Positions 8,755-16,488 of a stretch of DNA of 64,000 nucleotides are shown in pieces. The notes beneath the pieces were generated by a model, which searched no databases, was not told where the DNA came from, and saw only the letters and a program-made list of their open reading frames with translations. The stretch lies in the NCBI RefSeq assembly GCF_000365425.1, contig NZ_AQOV01000002.1, positions 558,001-622,000 on the forward strand. The letters are read 5' to 3'. This DNA comes from Methylomonas sp. MK1. GTDB taxonomy: Bacteria > Pseudomonadota > Gammaproteobacteria > Methylococcales > Methylomonadaceae. The translations under genes were made by a program, and so were the position numbers. Numbering within the stretch: the stretch's first letter is position 1; the number at the start of each line of letters is the position of its first letter.

Positions 8755-9957
8755 ATGGATGTAGGTATTGTCACGACGCATGTGCCGCCGGCTAAAGGCT
8801 ATGGCGGAGTATCGGTCACCTGTGGGGTTCTGACCAAAGCCTGGGCGGAACGCGGCCACAACATGGCGCTGGTCGCCGCCGACGAGTCGATAGACGGTCG
8901 CTTGCGTGAGGAGGATGTAAAGCTGGGCAGGCAAGTCGATGCCAGACTTTACCGGTGTTACGCTTTTCGGCGTTGGGGTTTCGGGTTGGGAGCCATTCCT
9001 AAGATTTTCAAGCTCTGCTGGCAGGCACCACGAATCTATATCCACGGTATTGCCACTTGGCCTTCGACCTTGGCGGCCGCGTTTTGCGTATTGCTGCGCC
9101 GGCCGTTTATGGTGGCAGTACACGGCGGGTTGATGCCGGAACATGTCGCGCTGATTCGGCGGCAGAAGCCGCACAAATGGTTGTTTTACAAATGGTTGAC
9201 GTTTCCGACCTTGCGCCGAGCTATTGCGGTGCATTGCACCAGCGATACCGAAGCGACCGGCGTAACCGACGTGCTGGGGAAGGACGCCAGGGTTTTATTG
9301 GTGCCGAATGGCATCGACAGTCGAGAGTTTCAAGTTTCTAGCTACCCGGAAGGCGAGGGCACGCAGCTGTGCTTTCTGGGCCATGTGCAGCAAGAAAAAG
9401 GCATCAACGCGTTTATCCGGGCCTGGTTAAAAACGCGCCGGCCCAATGACCGTTTGGTTGTGGCCGGCCGCAGTGTCGATGGCGCATATTTCGAAGAGTT
9501 TCAGGCCTTGCTGGCACAGGCGCAAGGGGCTATCAGCTATAAAGGTTATCTGCCGGTCGCTGATGTCAAGCAGTTGCTGGCCGACAGTCATTTCCTGGTA
9601 TTGCCATCCGGTCTGGAGGAAACTGGCGGCATGCGCGAGAACTTTGGTAATGTGGTCGCCGAAGCGATGGCGGCTGGCCGGCCGGTGCTGGTCGCGAAAG
9701 GCTTGGCTTGGGATCATTTGGCAAGCTATGGCGCGGGTTTGGTGTTTGAGCGCAACGAGGCTTCGGTCTGTGCTGTATTGCGGCAAACGCAAGTGGTCAA
9801 TCAAGCGACCTGGCAAGACATGTCGCTGCGTAGCCGTGAATATGTCGAACAGCAGCTGGACCCGGTTAAACTAGGTGATAAAGTCTGGAAAGTATTGACA
9901 AAAATCGATCAAGCTAAATTGCCGCAGTCTTTGATAGAGGGTTCTTCTTATGAATAA
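8755..9957 (+). CDS. Glycosyltransferase family 4 (GT-B fold)
   Basis: This enzyme of about 400 residues has the two-domain GT-B layout. The N-terminal domain starts MDVGIVTTHVPPAKGYGG. The C-terminal domain carries the GT4 signature: VPNGID, LCFLGHVQQEKGI, then LLPSGLEETGGMRENFGNVVAEAMAAG, in which a glutamate lies in the donor-binding site. The frame is open further upstream to an ATG at 8707 that overlaps the previous gene. The ATG at 8755 is preferred because AGGAGA sits just before it and homologues begin at this motif. It overlaps the next gene by 8 bases. Confidence 0.85.
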   Translation: MDVGIVTTHVPPAKGYGGVSVTCGVLTKAWAERGHNMALVAADESIDGRLREEDVKLGRQVDARLYRCYAFRRWGFGLGAIPKIFKLCWQAPRIYIHGIATWPSTLAAAFCVLLRRPFMVAVHGGLMPEHVALIRRQKPHKWLFYKWLTFPTLRRAIAVHCTSDTEATGVTDVLGKDARVLLVPNGIDSREFQVSSYPEGEGTQLCFLGHVQQEKGINAFIRAWLKTRRPNDRLVVAGRSVDGAYFEEFQALLAQAQGAISYKGYLPVADVKQLLADSHFLVLPSGLEETGGMRENFGNVVAEAMAAGRPVLVAKGLAWDHLASYGAGLVFERNEASVCAVLRQTQVVNQATWQDMSLRSREYVEQQLDPVKLGDKVWKVLTKIDQAKLPQSLIEGSSYE

Positions 9958-10900
9958 AGTGGGTTTGATCGTGCCAACCCTGAATGCCGGCGAACTTTGG
10001 GCATCGTGGTTGCAGGCCTTCGCCGCACAAGCGCTGAAACCGGATTATTTACTGCTGATAGATTCCTCATCGACTGACCATACCGTGGCTTTGGCGATTG
10101 AAGCGGGCTTTGACGTGCAGGTAATACCCAAATCCGAGTTTAATCACGGCGGTACCCGTCAATTTGGCGTGAATCGGCTGGCGGATGCGGACATTCTGGT
10201 GTTCCTGACTCAGGACGCCCTGTTGGCTGAACCCGATGCCATCGAAAAGTTAGTGGCGGCCTTCGCTGATGAAAAAGTCGGCGCAGCTTACGGCCGGCAA
10301 TTGCCGCATCGGAACGCCGGACCAATCGGCGCGCATGCTCGTTTATTCAATTATCCGCCGCAAAGCCAGTTGCGCAGTCTGCACGATAAGGCGCAATTCG
10401 GCATCAAGAATGTGTTTATTTCCAATTCTTTTGCAGCTTACCGGCGCACTGCTCTAATGGGAGTTGGCGGGTTTCCGCTGAACACCATCATGAACGAAGA
10501 TACTTTTGTGGTCGGCAAGATGTTGCTAAACGGCTGGAAAGTGGCATATTGCGGGGATGCCGCCGTGTTTCATTCGCACGATTACGGGTTTTCCGACGAA
10601 TTTAAGCGCTATTTCGACATCGGCGTGTTTCATGCGCATACCGCTTGGTTGCAGCAAACCTTTGGCGGAGCTTCGGGCGAAGGCCGGCGTTTTGTCGTGT
10701 CAGAGCTGAAATATCTGCTGAAAAATGCACCTTGGCTGCTACCGTCGGCATGTTTGCGCACCGGTCTGAAATGGCTGGGCTATAAAATGGGTGGGACAAT
10801 GCACGCTAGAATGCCGCAGAGTGTGAACAGATGCTTTAGTTTGCATAAAGCGTATTGGGTAGGCGCTATTTCTGAAAATATCGGTAACGGCAGATCGTAA
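9950..10900 (+). CDS. Glycosyltransferase family 2 (rhamnosyltransferase-like)
   Basis: This is a 316-residue GT2 enzyme. The start (VGLIVPTLNAG), the IDSSSTDHT loop and FNHGGTRQFG resemble rhamnosyltransferases of the RfbF type; VFLTQDA occupies the metal-site position. It overlaps the preceding GT4 gene by 8 bases and is the last gene of the exopolysaccharide run. A hairpin followed by T residues lies about 150 bases downstream. Sugar specificity is inferred only from general resemblance. Confidence 0.8.
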   Translation: MNKVGLIVPTLNAGELWASWLQAFAAQALKPDYLLLIDSSSTDHTVALAIEAGFDVQVIPKSEFNHGGTRQFGVNRLADADILVFLTQDALLAEPDAIEKLVAAFADEKVGAAYGRQLPHRNAGPIGAHARLFNYPPQSQLRSLHDKAQFGIKNVFISNSFAAYRRTALMGVGGFPLNTIMNEDTFVVGKMLLNGWKVAYCGDAAVFHSHDYGFSDEFKRYFDIGVFHAHTAWLQQTFGGASGEGRRFVVSELKYLLKNAPWLLPSACLRTGLKWLGYKMGGTMHARMPQSVNRCFSLHKAYWVGAISENIGNGRS

Positions 10901-11053
10901 CGCGATAATTTCCGGACATCGACTAAGCCAGTATTTCCGCGGAATAACGGCAAAAATGGTTCTAAAATTAATCCAATCTTCATCTAATCCTAATCTAAAT
11001 TACAGTTTTTCTTCATCTTGACTCTGTAGATTCCTAACCAACATTGTGTTTTT

Positions 11054-11073
11054 CCGGTCCGAACCGGTTTTTT
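11054..11073 (+). terminator. Weak intrinsic terminator after the exopolysaccharide operon
   Basis: A GC-rich hairpin with 5-bp arms CCGGT/ACCGG and loop CCGA is followed directly by six T residues. It lies downstream of the last glycosyltransferase gene and would end plus-strand transcription. The stem is short, so efficiency is uncertain. Confidence 0.5.
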
Positions 11074-11182
11074 ATATGAATTGTATGTAGGCGTCTCGCC
11101 AGTATGGTTCAGCGAAGATTTGGCAAAAACACACTGTTGGATGTGCATAAAGGCCAATAGGGTCTTTCACTGATAGAGCGGG

Positions 11183-11203
11183 GATAACAGAACCATTGTT
11201 ATC
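11183..11203. promoter_or_regulatory. Perfect 7-bp palindrome upstream of the acyltransferase gene
   Basis: The arms GATAACA and TGTTATC form a perfect inverted repeat with a 7-base spacer, 71 bases before the start codon of the acyltransferase at 11275. The 21-bp symmetric size suits a dimeric regulator site or a small hairpin in the leader. Nothing else in the 374-base gap (10901-11274), apart from the terminator, could be identified. Confidence 0.3.
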
Positions 11204-11274
11204 AATTCTTTGAGTTTGAAGAGTAGTGCCCGGATGTTTAGGGAATTTGATTAATTACGTTATGGAGTTTCATC

Positions 11275-12024
11275 TTGATTTCTGAAAAGCATTCATTTGA
11301 TAGTTGTTTTGAGGTTTTTTTAGCTGACACGCCTGAAAGCAAACGAATTCATTACAATCTCAGATACCAAGTCTATTGCGACGAAATGGGTTATGAGGAT
11401 AAAGAAAATTTTCCGGAACAAATGGAATTCGACGAGTGGGATCGCCATTCCGTGCATTTCATGGTTCGACACAGATACACCGGGCAATGGCTGGGTGCAT
11501 TACGATTGGTTTATCAGAACCAAGCCGTTTTACCTTTCGAAGCCAAATGTGTTCCCGACCAACCGATAAGCGCTCAGCAATACCAGCAATCCATAGAAAT
11601 ATCCCGCCTCTGCGTATTGCGAGAAGCCAGACGCTTCGCGCCAAGGGCTTTCCCGCAACAGGATGCGGATGCGGAACAAACCGCGAAGGACAGCGGAAAC
11701 ATCAGATATCTGCACACCATCAAAAATCAGACTCGCAGCATTATGTGGGGCTTGTACCGTGCTGCGGTCGTCTACTCGGCGCAGAACGATATTAAACAGT
11801 GGTACATATTGGTGACGCCTTCCTTGGCTTACGCGGTTAAGAAAGAGGGTTTCGAAATGCAACAAGTAGGCGGCGCTTGCGATCATCGCGGTCAGCGTAT
11901 TCCTTACGCCTTGGATGTCGAGCATATTCTTGCCAATCCTTTGTGGCAAAAAGACTATCAAGTGGATTATCGCAAATATTCAGAACTGCTTGAGCAATCT
12001 GTGGCTAAGCGGCAAAGAGCCTAG
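11275..12024 (+). CDS. PEP-CTERM/exosortase-associated acyltransferase (autoinducer-synthase-like fold)
   Basis: This 249-residue protein resembles the family of acyltransferases found with exosortase/PEP-CTERM loci, which share a fold with LuxI-type autoinducer synthases. Visible family features are RYQVYCDEMGYED near residue 30, the FDEWDRHSVHFMV segment, and WLGALRLV followed by IEISRLCV. The start is a TTG at 11275 with GGAG eight bases upstream. It follows the exopolysaccharide operon, where such acyltransferases are commonly found. No exosortase or PEP-CTERM substrate is visible in the window. Substrate and product are unknown; an acyl-homoserine-lactone role is possible but not supported. 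Confidence 0.75.
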   Translation: MISEKHSFDSCFEVFLADTPESKRIHYNLRYQVYCDEMGYEDKENFPEQMEFDEWDRHSVHFMVRHRYTGQWLGALRLVYQNQAVLPFEAKCVPDQPISAQQYQQSIEISRLCVLREARRFAPRAFPQQDADAEQTAKDSGNIRYLHTIKNQTRSIMWGLYRAAVVYSAQNDIKQWYILVTPSLAYAVKKEGFEMQQVGGACDHRGQRIPYALDVEHILANPLWQKDYQVDYRKYSELLEQSVAKRQRA

Positions 12025-12677
12025 GATATTGGCGCGCGATCATTCCTTTCTCAGATACCATTTTTTCTTGCATCCAAAAACGCCCAGCTTGCGCTGGCGA
12101 CCCATTTAACTTTGGCTGCGCGGCTGCCTGATTGGAATACACCGACTACTGCCGGCACTGATGCCGTGAACGTTAGCTTGCAGACAGCCCTTACGTCATG
12201 CGGCAACTGCCGTCCGCGAGGCTGGGTTTTTAAACCCCTCATAAATATTTCCGGTAATCTCCCTCTTTTGAAAGTAATTACGTCGCGGCTCTTCGTTAAG
12301 TCTTTACTTGCCCAACTCTACTAACGACATATCGAGCAAGCTTAAGCTGTTTAATTTGGCGCTAGCTGAAAAGAACCAAGCTCCCCATCCCCAAACCGAA
12401 ACTTAATGCCTCAGGTTAAGCCGTTCCGGGAATCTACATAAGATATAGCCCGGACATAAACGATCCATTTTGAATTTGCTTAGGCTGCCGGCCATCGTTG
12501 CAGACACTGTGCAGCAGCTTTTGGGTCGGCGTTTTTCTGTCTTATTCCAGCAGCTTACGGTAAAGTTGCAGAGTCAAACTGATATACTGGCTTTCGTCTG
12601 TCTCAGCTTAGCTATCTGCTGTTCCGGGTCGGAAGCCTACGTCATTATTATAAAAACTATATTAGCCAGGATTATTT
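12025..12677. other. 653-base gap without a supported gene
   Basis: This stretch holds only short open frames with no recognisable protein character. A small hairpin with arms CCAGC/GCTGG lies at 12084-12097. No repeat, RNA or promoter could be supported. It presumably contains the promoter of the coiled-coil membrane protein that starts at 12678. Confidence 0.5.
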
Positions 12678-14051
12678 ATGGAAGCTTATTTGCCCATGAT
12701 TCAAAGCATACTGTCGGATTGGTATCGATTTACGCTGGAAAACCAGGAATATGCCGGCGCTTTAGCGCTAGCCGTGTGGTTGTTGACGGCGATGTTTTAC
12801 AGTATCAGGATTTATTTTTTAAAGAAAACCAATGCCATCAATTTAAAAGCGCGCCTCGCCTTACAAGCCGATTTAGAGGCAGCGCAACAGCAGCAGCAAG
12901 CCTTGCAAGAGCAATTAACCGCGAACACCGAGCAGATGGAAGCAGCCAAAACCGTTGCTGATAACGAAGCGCAACGGGCAGCCGGTCTGGAAGAAAAACT
13001 GGTACAGGCAAATCGGCAGGTGATCGACAGCGTCAAAACCTTGGTCACCAGTTTCGAATTGACCGAGCCAGTCTTACCGGCGGCTAACGATCTGCAATCG
13101 ACCGATCTGTGGCCGCGATATTTCGCGCTTACCGCGCAAATTACCGAACGCTTTAAAGCCGAACAACAAGGCAAAACCGAGCTGCAACTGGCCCTGTGGG
13201 CGGAAACCTCCAAACTGGCCGAAAAAGATGCGCTATTGGGGCCTTTACAATTACGCTTGGAGTCGCAAACCGAACTGCTGAATAAACTGGAATTGGCGGT
13301 GGAAGAGCAAAAAATTCTGCGCGAGCGCGATCAAGCCAGCGCCGAGAAATTGTTGGCGGATACCATCGCAAAACATCAAGCCGAACTGGCGCGTTACGCC
13401 GATTCGGCCAAACATTCGGCGGCGCCCGCGGTGGCTCACGCGCAGCAGGTATCCCAACCGGAGCCAAAAGTAGTTATCAGCGAAGCCCCCGCCGTTATCC
13501 AGCCCTCGCCGGCTGTTGTTGCTGAACCCGTTGTGATTCAGGCGCCTGTAGAGCCGCCAAAGCCAGTGGAGCGTGAAATTGCGCAGGTTGTCGATAAGCC
13601 GAAAACTGTAGTTGCCGAGCCGGCACCGGCAAAGCAGTCGTCTGTCGATAAATTGGCCGAGAAAAGCGGCGGTTTCGGCAAGTTCAAGCAAATGTTGAAT
13701 AACACCATGCAGCAGATGGCCAAGTTGGACCAAAAGCTGGGAACACAGACCGAAGTCGCTGCCGAGGCCATCCAGGAAGAGTTGGAAGAAATCGCCGCAC
13801 CTATAGTGGAAGCGGCTGTCGAGCTTAAAGACAATGTGGTGGAAATCGCGGAAACTGCGGCCGAAGCGGTTAAAGAACCGGCAGCAGGCGTTGGCAGTAA
13901 GCTGAAAGGTTTGTTCGGTAAAAAATCGGCAGAGCCTGCCGTTGCGCCTGAACCGGTAGCAGCCGAACCCGAGCCAATTGCCGAAACAGCTGCCGCAGTC
14001 GAACCCGCCAAACCTGCCGGGCTAAAAGGTTTGCTCAAAAAGTGGAAATGA
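12678..14051 (+). CDS. Membrane-anchored coiled-coil protein with Ala/Pro/Glu-rich tail
   Basis: I do not recognise this 457-residue protein. One membrane segment lies at about residues 30-52 (LALAVWLLTAMFYSI). A long Gln/Glu/Ala-rich coiled coil follows (about 60-125 and 165-240), with a conserved-looking block between (SFELTEPVLPAANDLQ). After residue 250 come Pro/Val/Glu-rich repeats and amphipathic segments. Two similar basic motifs, KLKGLFGKK and GLKGLLKKWK, end the last two sections. The layout suggests a single-pass anchor with a flexible cytoplasmic or periplasmic arm, possibly a scaffold. The ATG at 12678 has AGGA a few bases upstream. It is flanked by gaps on both sides and appears monocistronic. 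Confidence 0.7.
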   Translation: MEAYLPMIQSILSDWYRFTLENQEYAGALALAVWLLTAMFYSIRIYFLKKTNAINLKARLALQADLEAAQQQQQALQEQLTANTEQMEAAKTVADNEAQRAAGLEEKLVQANRQVIDSVKTLVTSFELTEPVLPAANDLQSTDLWPRYFALTAQITERFKAEQQGKTELQLALWAETSKLAEKDALLGPLQLRLESQTELLNKLELAVEEQKILRERDQASAEKLLADTIAKHQAELARYADSAKHSAAPAVAHAQQVSQPEPKVVISEAPAVIQPSPAVVAEPVVIQAPVEPPKPVEREIAQVVDKPKTVVAEPAPAKQSSVDKLAEKSGGFGKFKQMLNNTMQQMAKLDQKLGTQTEVAAEAIQEELEEIAAPIVEAAVELKDNVVEIAETAAEAVKEPAAGVGSKLKGLFGKKSAEPAVAPEPVAAEPEPIAETAAAVEPAKPAGLKGLLKKWK

Positions 14052-14072
14052 TAGTTTCTGCTGTTTAAACAT

Positions 14073-14101
14073 CAGCCGGGCGGGCGCTGTTTGTCCGGCT
14101 G
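14073..14101 (+). terminator. Hairpin after the coiled-coil gene
   Basis: A 7-bp perfect stem (CAGCCGG/CCGGCTG) lies 22 bases after the stop codon. It is not followed by a T run, so it may stop transcription weakly or simply stabilise the 3' end. Confidence 0.35.
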
Positions 14102-14327
14102 CTTAATCTGTCTGCACATTCCAATTTAAGCCGCCACCGATTCTTGTTTTTAAACCGCAGGTATTTCAATCGAAACCCACTGTGTGCGGCAACCCGCTAA
14201 AAGCAGGCGTAGGGAATGGAGAGTTTACGAGCCGCACCAACTGCGAACGATGCTCTTCACGCTGTTCAGCTCATCATATCGGCCTAACTCATTCCCTCCA
14301 ACGGTTTGGTTTGTCTCATGATCCTGG

Positions 14328-14405
14328 GTAGGGTACGCATCGCGTACCTTGCTTGTTAAACTTTCCAGTTGCCATGCCTATTGTGGTACGCGGTGCGTAC
14401 CCTAC
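14328..14405. repeat. REP/BIME-like inverted pair
   Basis: Two 21-base arms (14328-14348 and 14385-14405) are inverted copies of each other with a single mismatch. Each arm is itself partly palindromic around GTACGC/GCGTAC. They are separated by a 36-base spacer. This is the organisation of bacterial interspersed mosaic elements built from two inverted REP units. It lies in the gap between two convergent genes (14052-14416); the rest of that gap shows nothing else that I can support. Confidence 0.65.
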
Positions 14406-14416
14406 GTGGCTATTTC

Positions 14417-15868
14417 TCAAAACAATCCAAACCGTTCGGTTGTCACCTTACCCAGAGTTGTCTCTACTATCGATTGGTCTTGTGAAATTTGAATGCTCTT
14501 AACCATATTATCTGGAATTTCGGTTCTCTTAGAACAAACTTTACTAGTAGAAAAAGTCGCGAGCGGGCGAAATGTCTTGCGATTATAAACAGCTATAGAT
14601 GCTCGCAAGCTATTTTCCCCCACTGGTTCACACATCTCAACTGAGGCATGAATAATGTAATGCTCTGAACAAAAGCCTGGTCGCACACGATCAGTTTTAT
14701 CGGTTAGAAGGACTTGCCTTCCGTCCCAATCACGTAGACCATCAATGCCGTCGATGTTCTCCTTTCCCACGTCACAGCGAAACTCTGTTTTTTCTGCTTC
14801 CAGCATCGGCTTGTCGGGAAGACCGGTTTTCTCATGGCCGATCGCTTTTAAGATTGCGGTGTCGTAACCTTTTTCGGTATATCCGCTAGGCCTCGGACAG
14901 TATTCCGGCCGTTTATCCCATATTTTTGTCAGCAAGCGCTGTTCATATAATACGGTTGAAGCGTCTTTGTCGAGTAATCTGATAATGGCCCCTTCCCGAG
15001 TTGCTTTCGCCTGAAGGATAGGATGATTCGTGCGTTGCGGATAACGGACCTTAATTAAACAAGCGAAACAATTACCCTTATACGTTATCCAATCGAAACC
15101 CTTTTCCGAATAATTAGGCAACGTTGGCAGATTTAAATAAGGTCTGTCTCCATTCACGGGCTTTAACGCTGGATCAATATCGGTAACAACCATTTCATCC
15201 GGGCTTAGGAGTGGCGTTTCAGGCCAGTTAAGTGGCACTTCGCACAATGGTGCTACGGTAAACGCCATATCATTTGTTAGATAAGTTTCGCGATCTTGTT
15301 CCGTTGCCACAGAGAATTGGTAATCGCGAATTGCCGCGATACTGAAAACACCACCAAAAACCGCTATCACACAATACTTGGCAAACTTCACAGACATCCA
15401 TTGGTTTTGAATCGCAGCTGCTATAGCCATAAACGCCAAGGATACCACCCAAAGTACGGCGCCCCATCCCCAGCTTTTTACGGGTATAGTCGCTCCACTA
15501 GCTTCACTTACTATCGGCCCAGGAAAAAACGGTAAGGTAGCGGCAAAGATCAGCATAAAAATCACCGACGCCTTTGGCTGCTTCTCATTGTTGAGGGTCG
15601 ATACCGCTTTAAAAAAGAAGAGATTAGCATAGGCAGCCAGCCCCAAAGCCATCCAACCGAATAACAAGCCTAGTACTAAGATTAATGCGCCATAATAGGT
15701 CTCCGTTTTAGATGCAATCGAAAAGCCGGGGAGACAAAGTGAAATCAGCCAAACTAGCACTGAAGTTCGCGTTAGTCTTTGTATAGAATTTCTATTGCGA
15801 TTTGTTATGAAAGCACTAGACAGGATGAGTATTAGGAAGCCAACTATAGCCGCAAGGAATTCCGTCAT
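14417..15868 (-). CDS. Multi-pass membrane protein with C-terminal soluble domain, unknown function
   Basis: I do not recognise this protein. From the ATG at 15868 it is 483 residues. The first 220 residues hold about six hydrophobic spans (AAIVGFLILILSS, GALILVLGLLFGW, ASVIFMLIFAATL and others). The remaining 250 residues are polar and contain several cysteines (CEVPLNW, CFACLIK, CSEH, CSKR) that suggest disulphides and therefore a periplasmic domain. The frame stays open 300 bases further upstream, but that part is basic, compositionally odd and overlaps a structured non-coding stretch. I therefore excluded it. Base composition is more AT-rich than neighbouring genes, consistent with acquired DNA. 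Confidence 0.65.
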   Translation of the reverse strand: MTEFLAAIVGFLILILSSAFITNRNRNSIQRLTRTSVLVWLISLCLPGFSIASKTETYYGALILVLGLLFGWMALGLAAYANLFFFKAVSTLNNEKQPKASVIFMLIFAATLPFFPGPIVSEASGATIPVKSWGWGAVLWVVSLAFMAIAAAIQNQWMSVKFAKYCVIAVFGGVFSIAAIRDYQFSVATEQDRETYLTNDMAFTVAPLCEVPLNWPETPLLSPDEMVVTDIDPALKPVNGDRPYLNLPTLPNYSEKGFDWITYKGNCFACLIKVRYPQRTNHPILQAKATREGAIIRLLDKDASTVLYEQRLLTKIWDKRPEYCPRPSGYTEKGYDTAILKAIGHEKTGLPDKPMLEAEKTEFRCDVGKENIDGIDGLRDWDGRQVLLTDKTDRVRPGFCSEHYIIHASVEMCEPVGENSLRASIAVYNRKTFRPLATFSTSKVCSKRTEIPDNMVKSIQISQDQSIVETTLGKVTTERFGLF

Positions 15869-15891
15869 ATTATCGCCAAAATAGTAAGCAT
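15865..15891 (-). other. Possible 8-codon leader ORF coupled to the membrane-protein gene
   Basis: An ATG at 15891 has a good ribosome site (GGAG, five bases upstream) and encodes only eight residues before a TGA that overlaps the ATG of the membrane-protein gene (ATGA). The main start has no comparable ribosome site of its own, so its translation could depend on the leader. This is a reading of the sequence only. Confidence 0.25.
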
Positions 15892-16488
15892 AAAATCTCC
15901 TTCGCTGAAAATCTTGGAAACGGAGCGTTAGCGAAGTGAAGATTTTTAGTCCCCGATAGCCGTAGCGCCGGGCGGGTTTTCGCAGCGAAGCGGAGAAAAC
16001 CTGCAAGGCATCGCGACACGGCGTTAAGTCATGCGAGAGCCTAAGTTTCGACCCCTTGTTGGGTCGGAACGAGGTGACGCGGACGAATCGGGGCGCCGCA
16101 GGCATAAGCGGTCGCGTAGTTTTTGCCGATTTTTTCCTGCTGGGAAGCTCGAAAAAATCTTTCGGCAAAAATAGCGACTCCCCGAATCCTCCGTTTTCGT
16201 TTATCCAGTGTGGACAAGAACGAACAATGGGCGTTAGAGAACCGATTTGCTATAGCTTAATCGGAGGCTCGATTGTGTATTTACGTAAGCTAATCGTACA
16301 AGTTGAATGGCCGCTTATTTGCCTTTTCTTGTCATTGCAAATTAAAGCTTATCTGGCAGCAGTGGGTCGTTATGGCCGTTAGTGACTTCCAAAAAGTCAA
16401 AATCACTACCGGCATAATCTTATCGAAGTTGGTAGCCGCCGCGTCATCGGAACACGGGAGCGGGCCTAAATCGGAATAGCCAATCCGT
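15869..16488. other. 620-base non-coding stretch rich in short inverted repeats
   Basis: No supported gene lies here. The part from about 15900 to 16200 is GC-rich with phrases such as GCGAAGCGGAG and CGGGGCGCCGC, and contains the hairpin listed separately. The part from 16200 to 16488 is ordinary AT-richer sequence with no feature found. Confidence 0.45.
16120..16171. repeat. Long imperfect hairpin
   Basis: The left arm reads TTTTTGCCGA then TTTTTT; the right arm reads AAAAAATC, then TCGGCAAAAA. The outer 10 bp and the inner 8 bp pair perfectly, with a small bulge on the right side and a loop of about 14 bases. A run of A on one side and T on the other means it could end transcription on either strand. 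It does not closely follow either gene end. Confidence 0.45.

Noticed and set aside
12112..12324. 70-codon open frame in the gap before the coiled-coil gene
   Set aside because: There is no ribosome site, recognisable family or neighbour support; its length is within chance.
15869..16168. N-terminal extension of the unknown membrane protein by 100 residues
   Set aside because: The extension is Arg-rich, lacks protein-like pattern, covers a hairpin region, and the ATG at 15868 starts directly before a membrane span.
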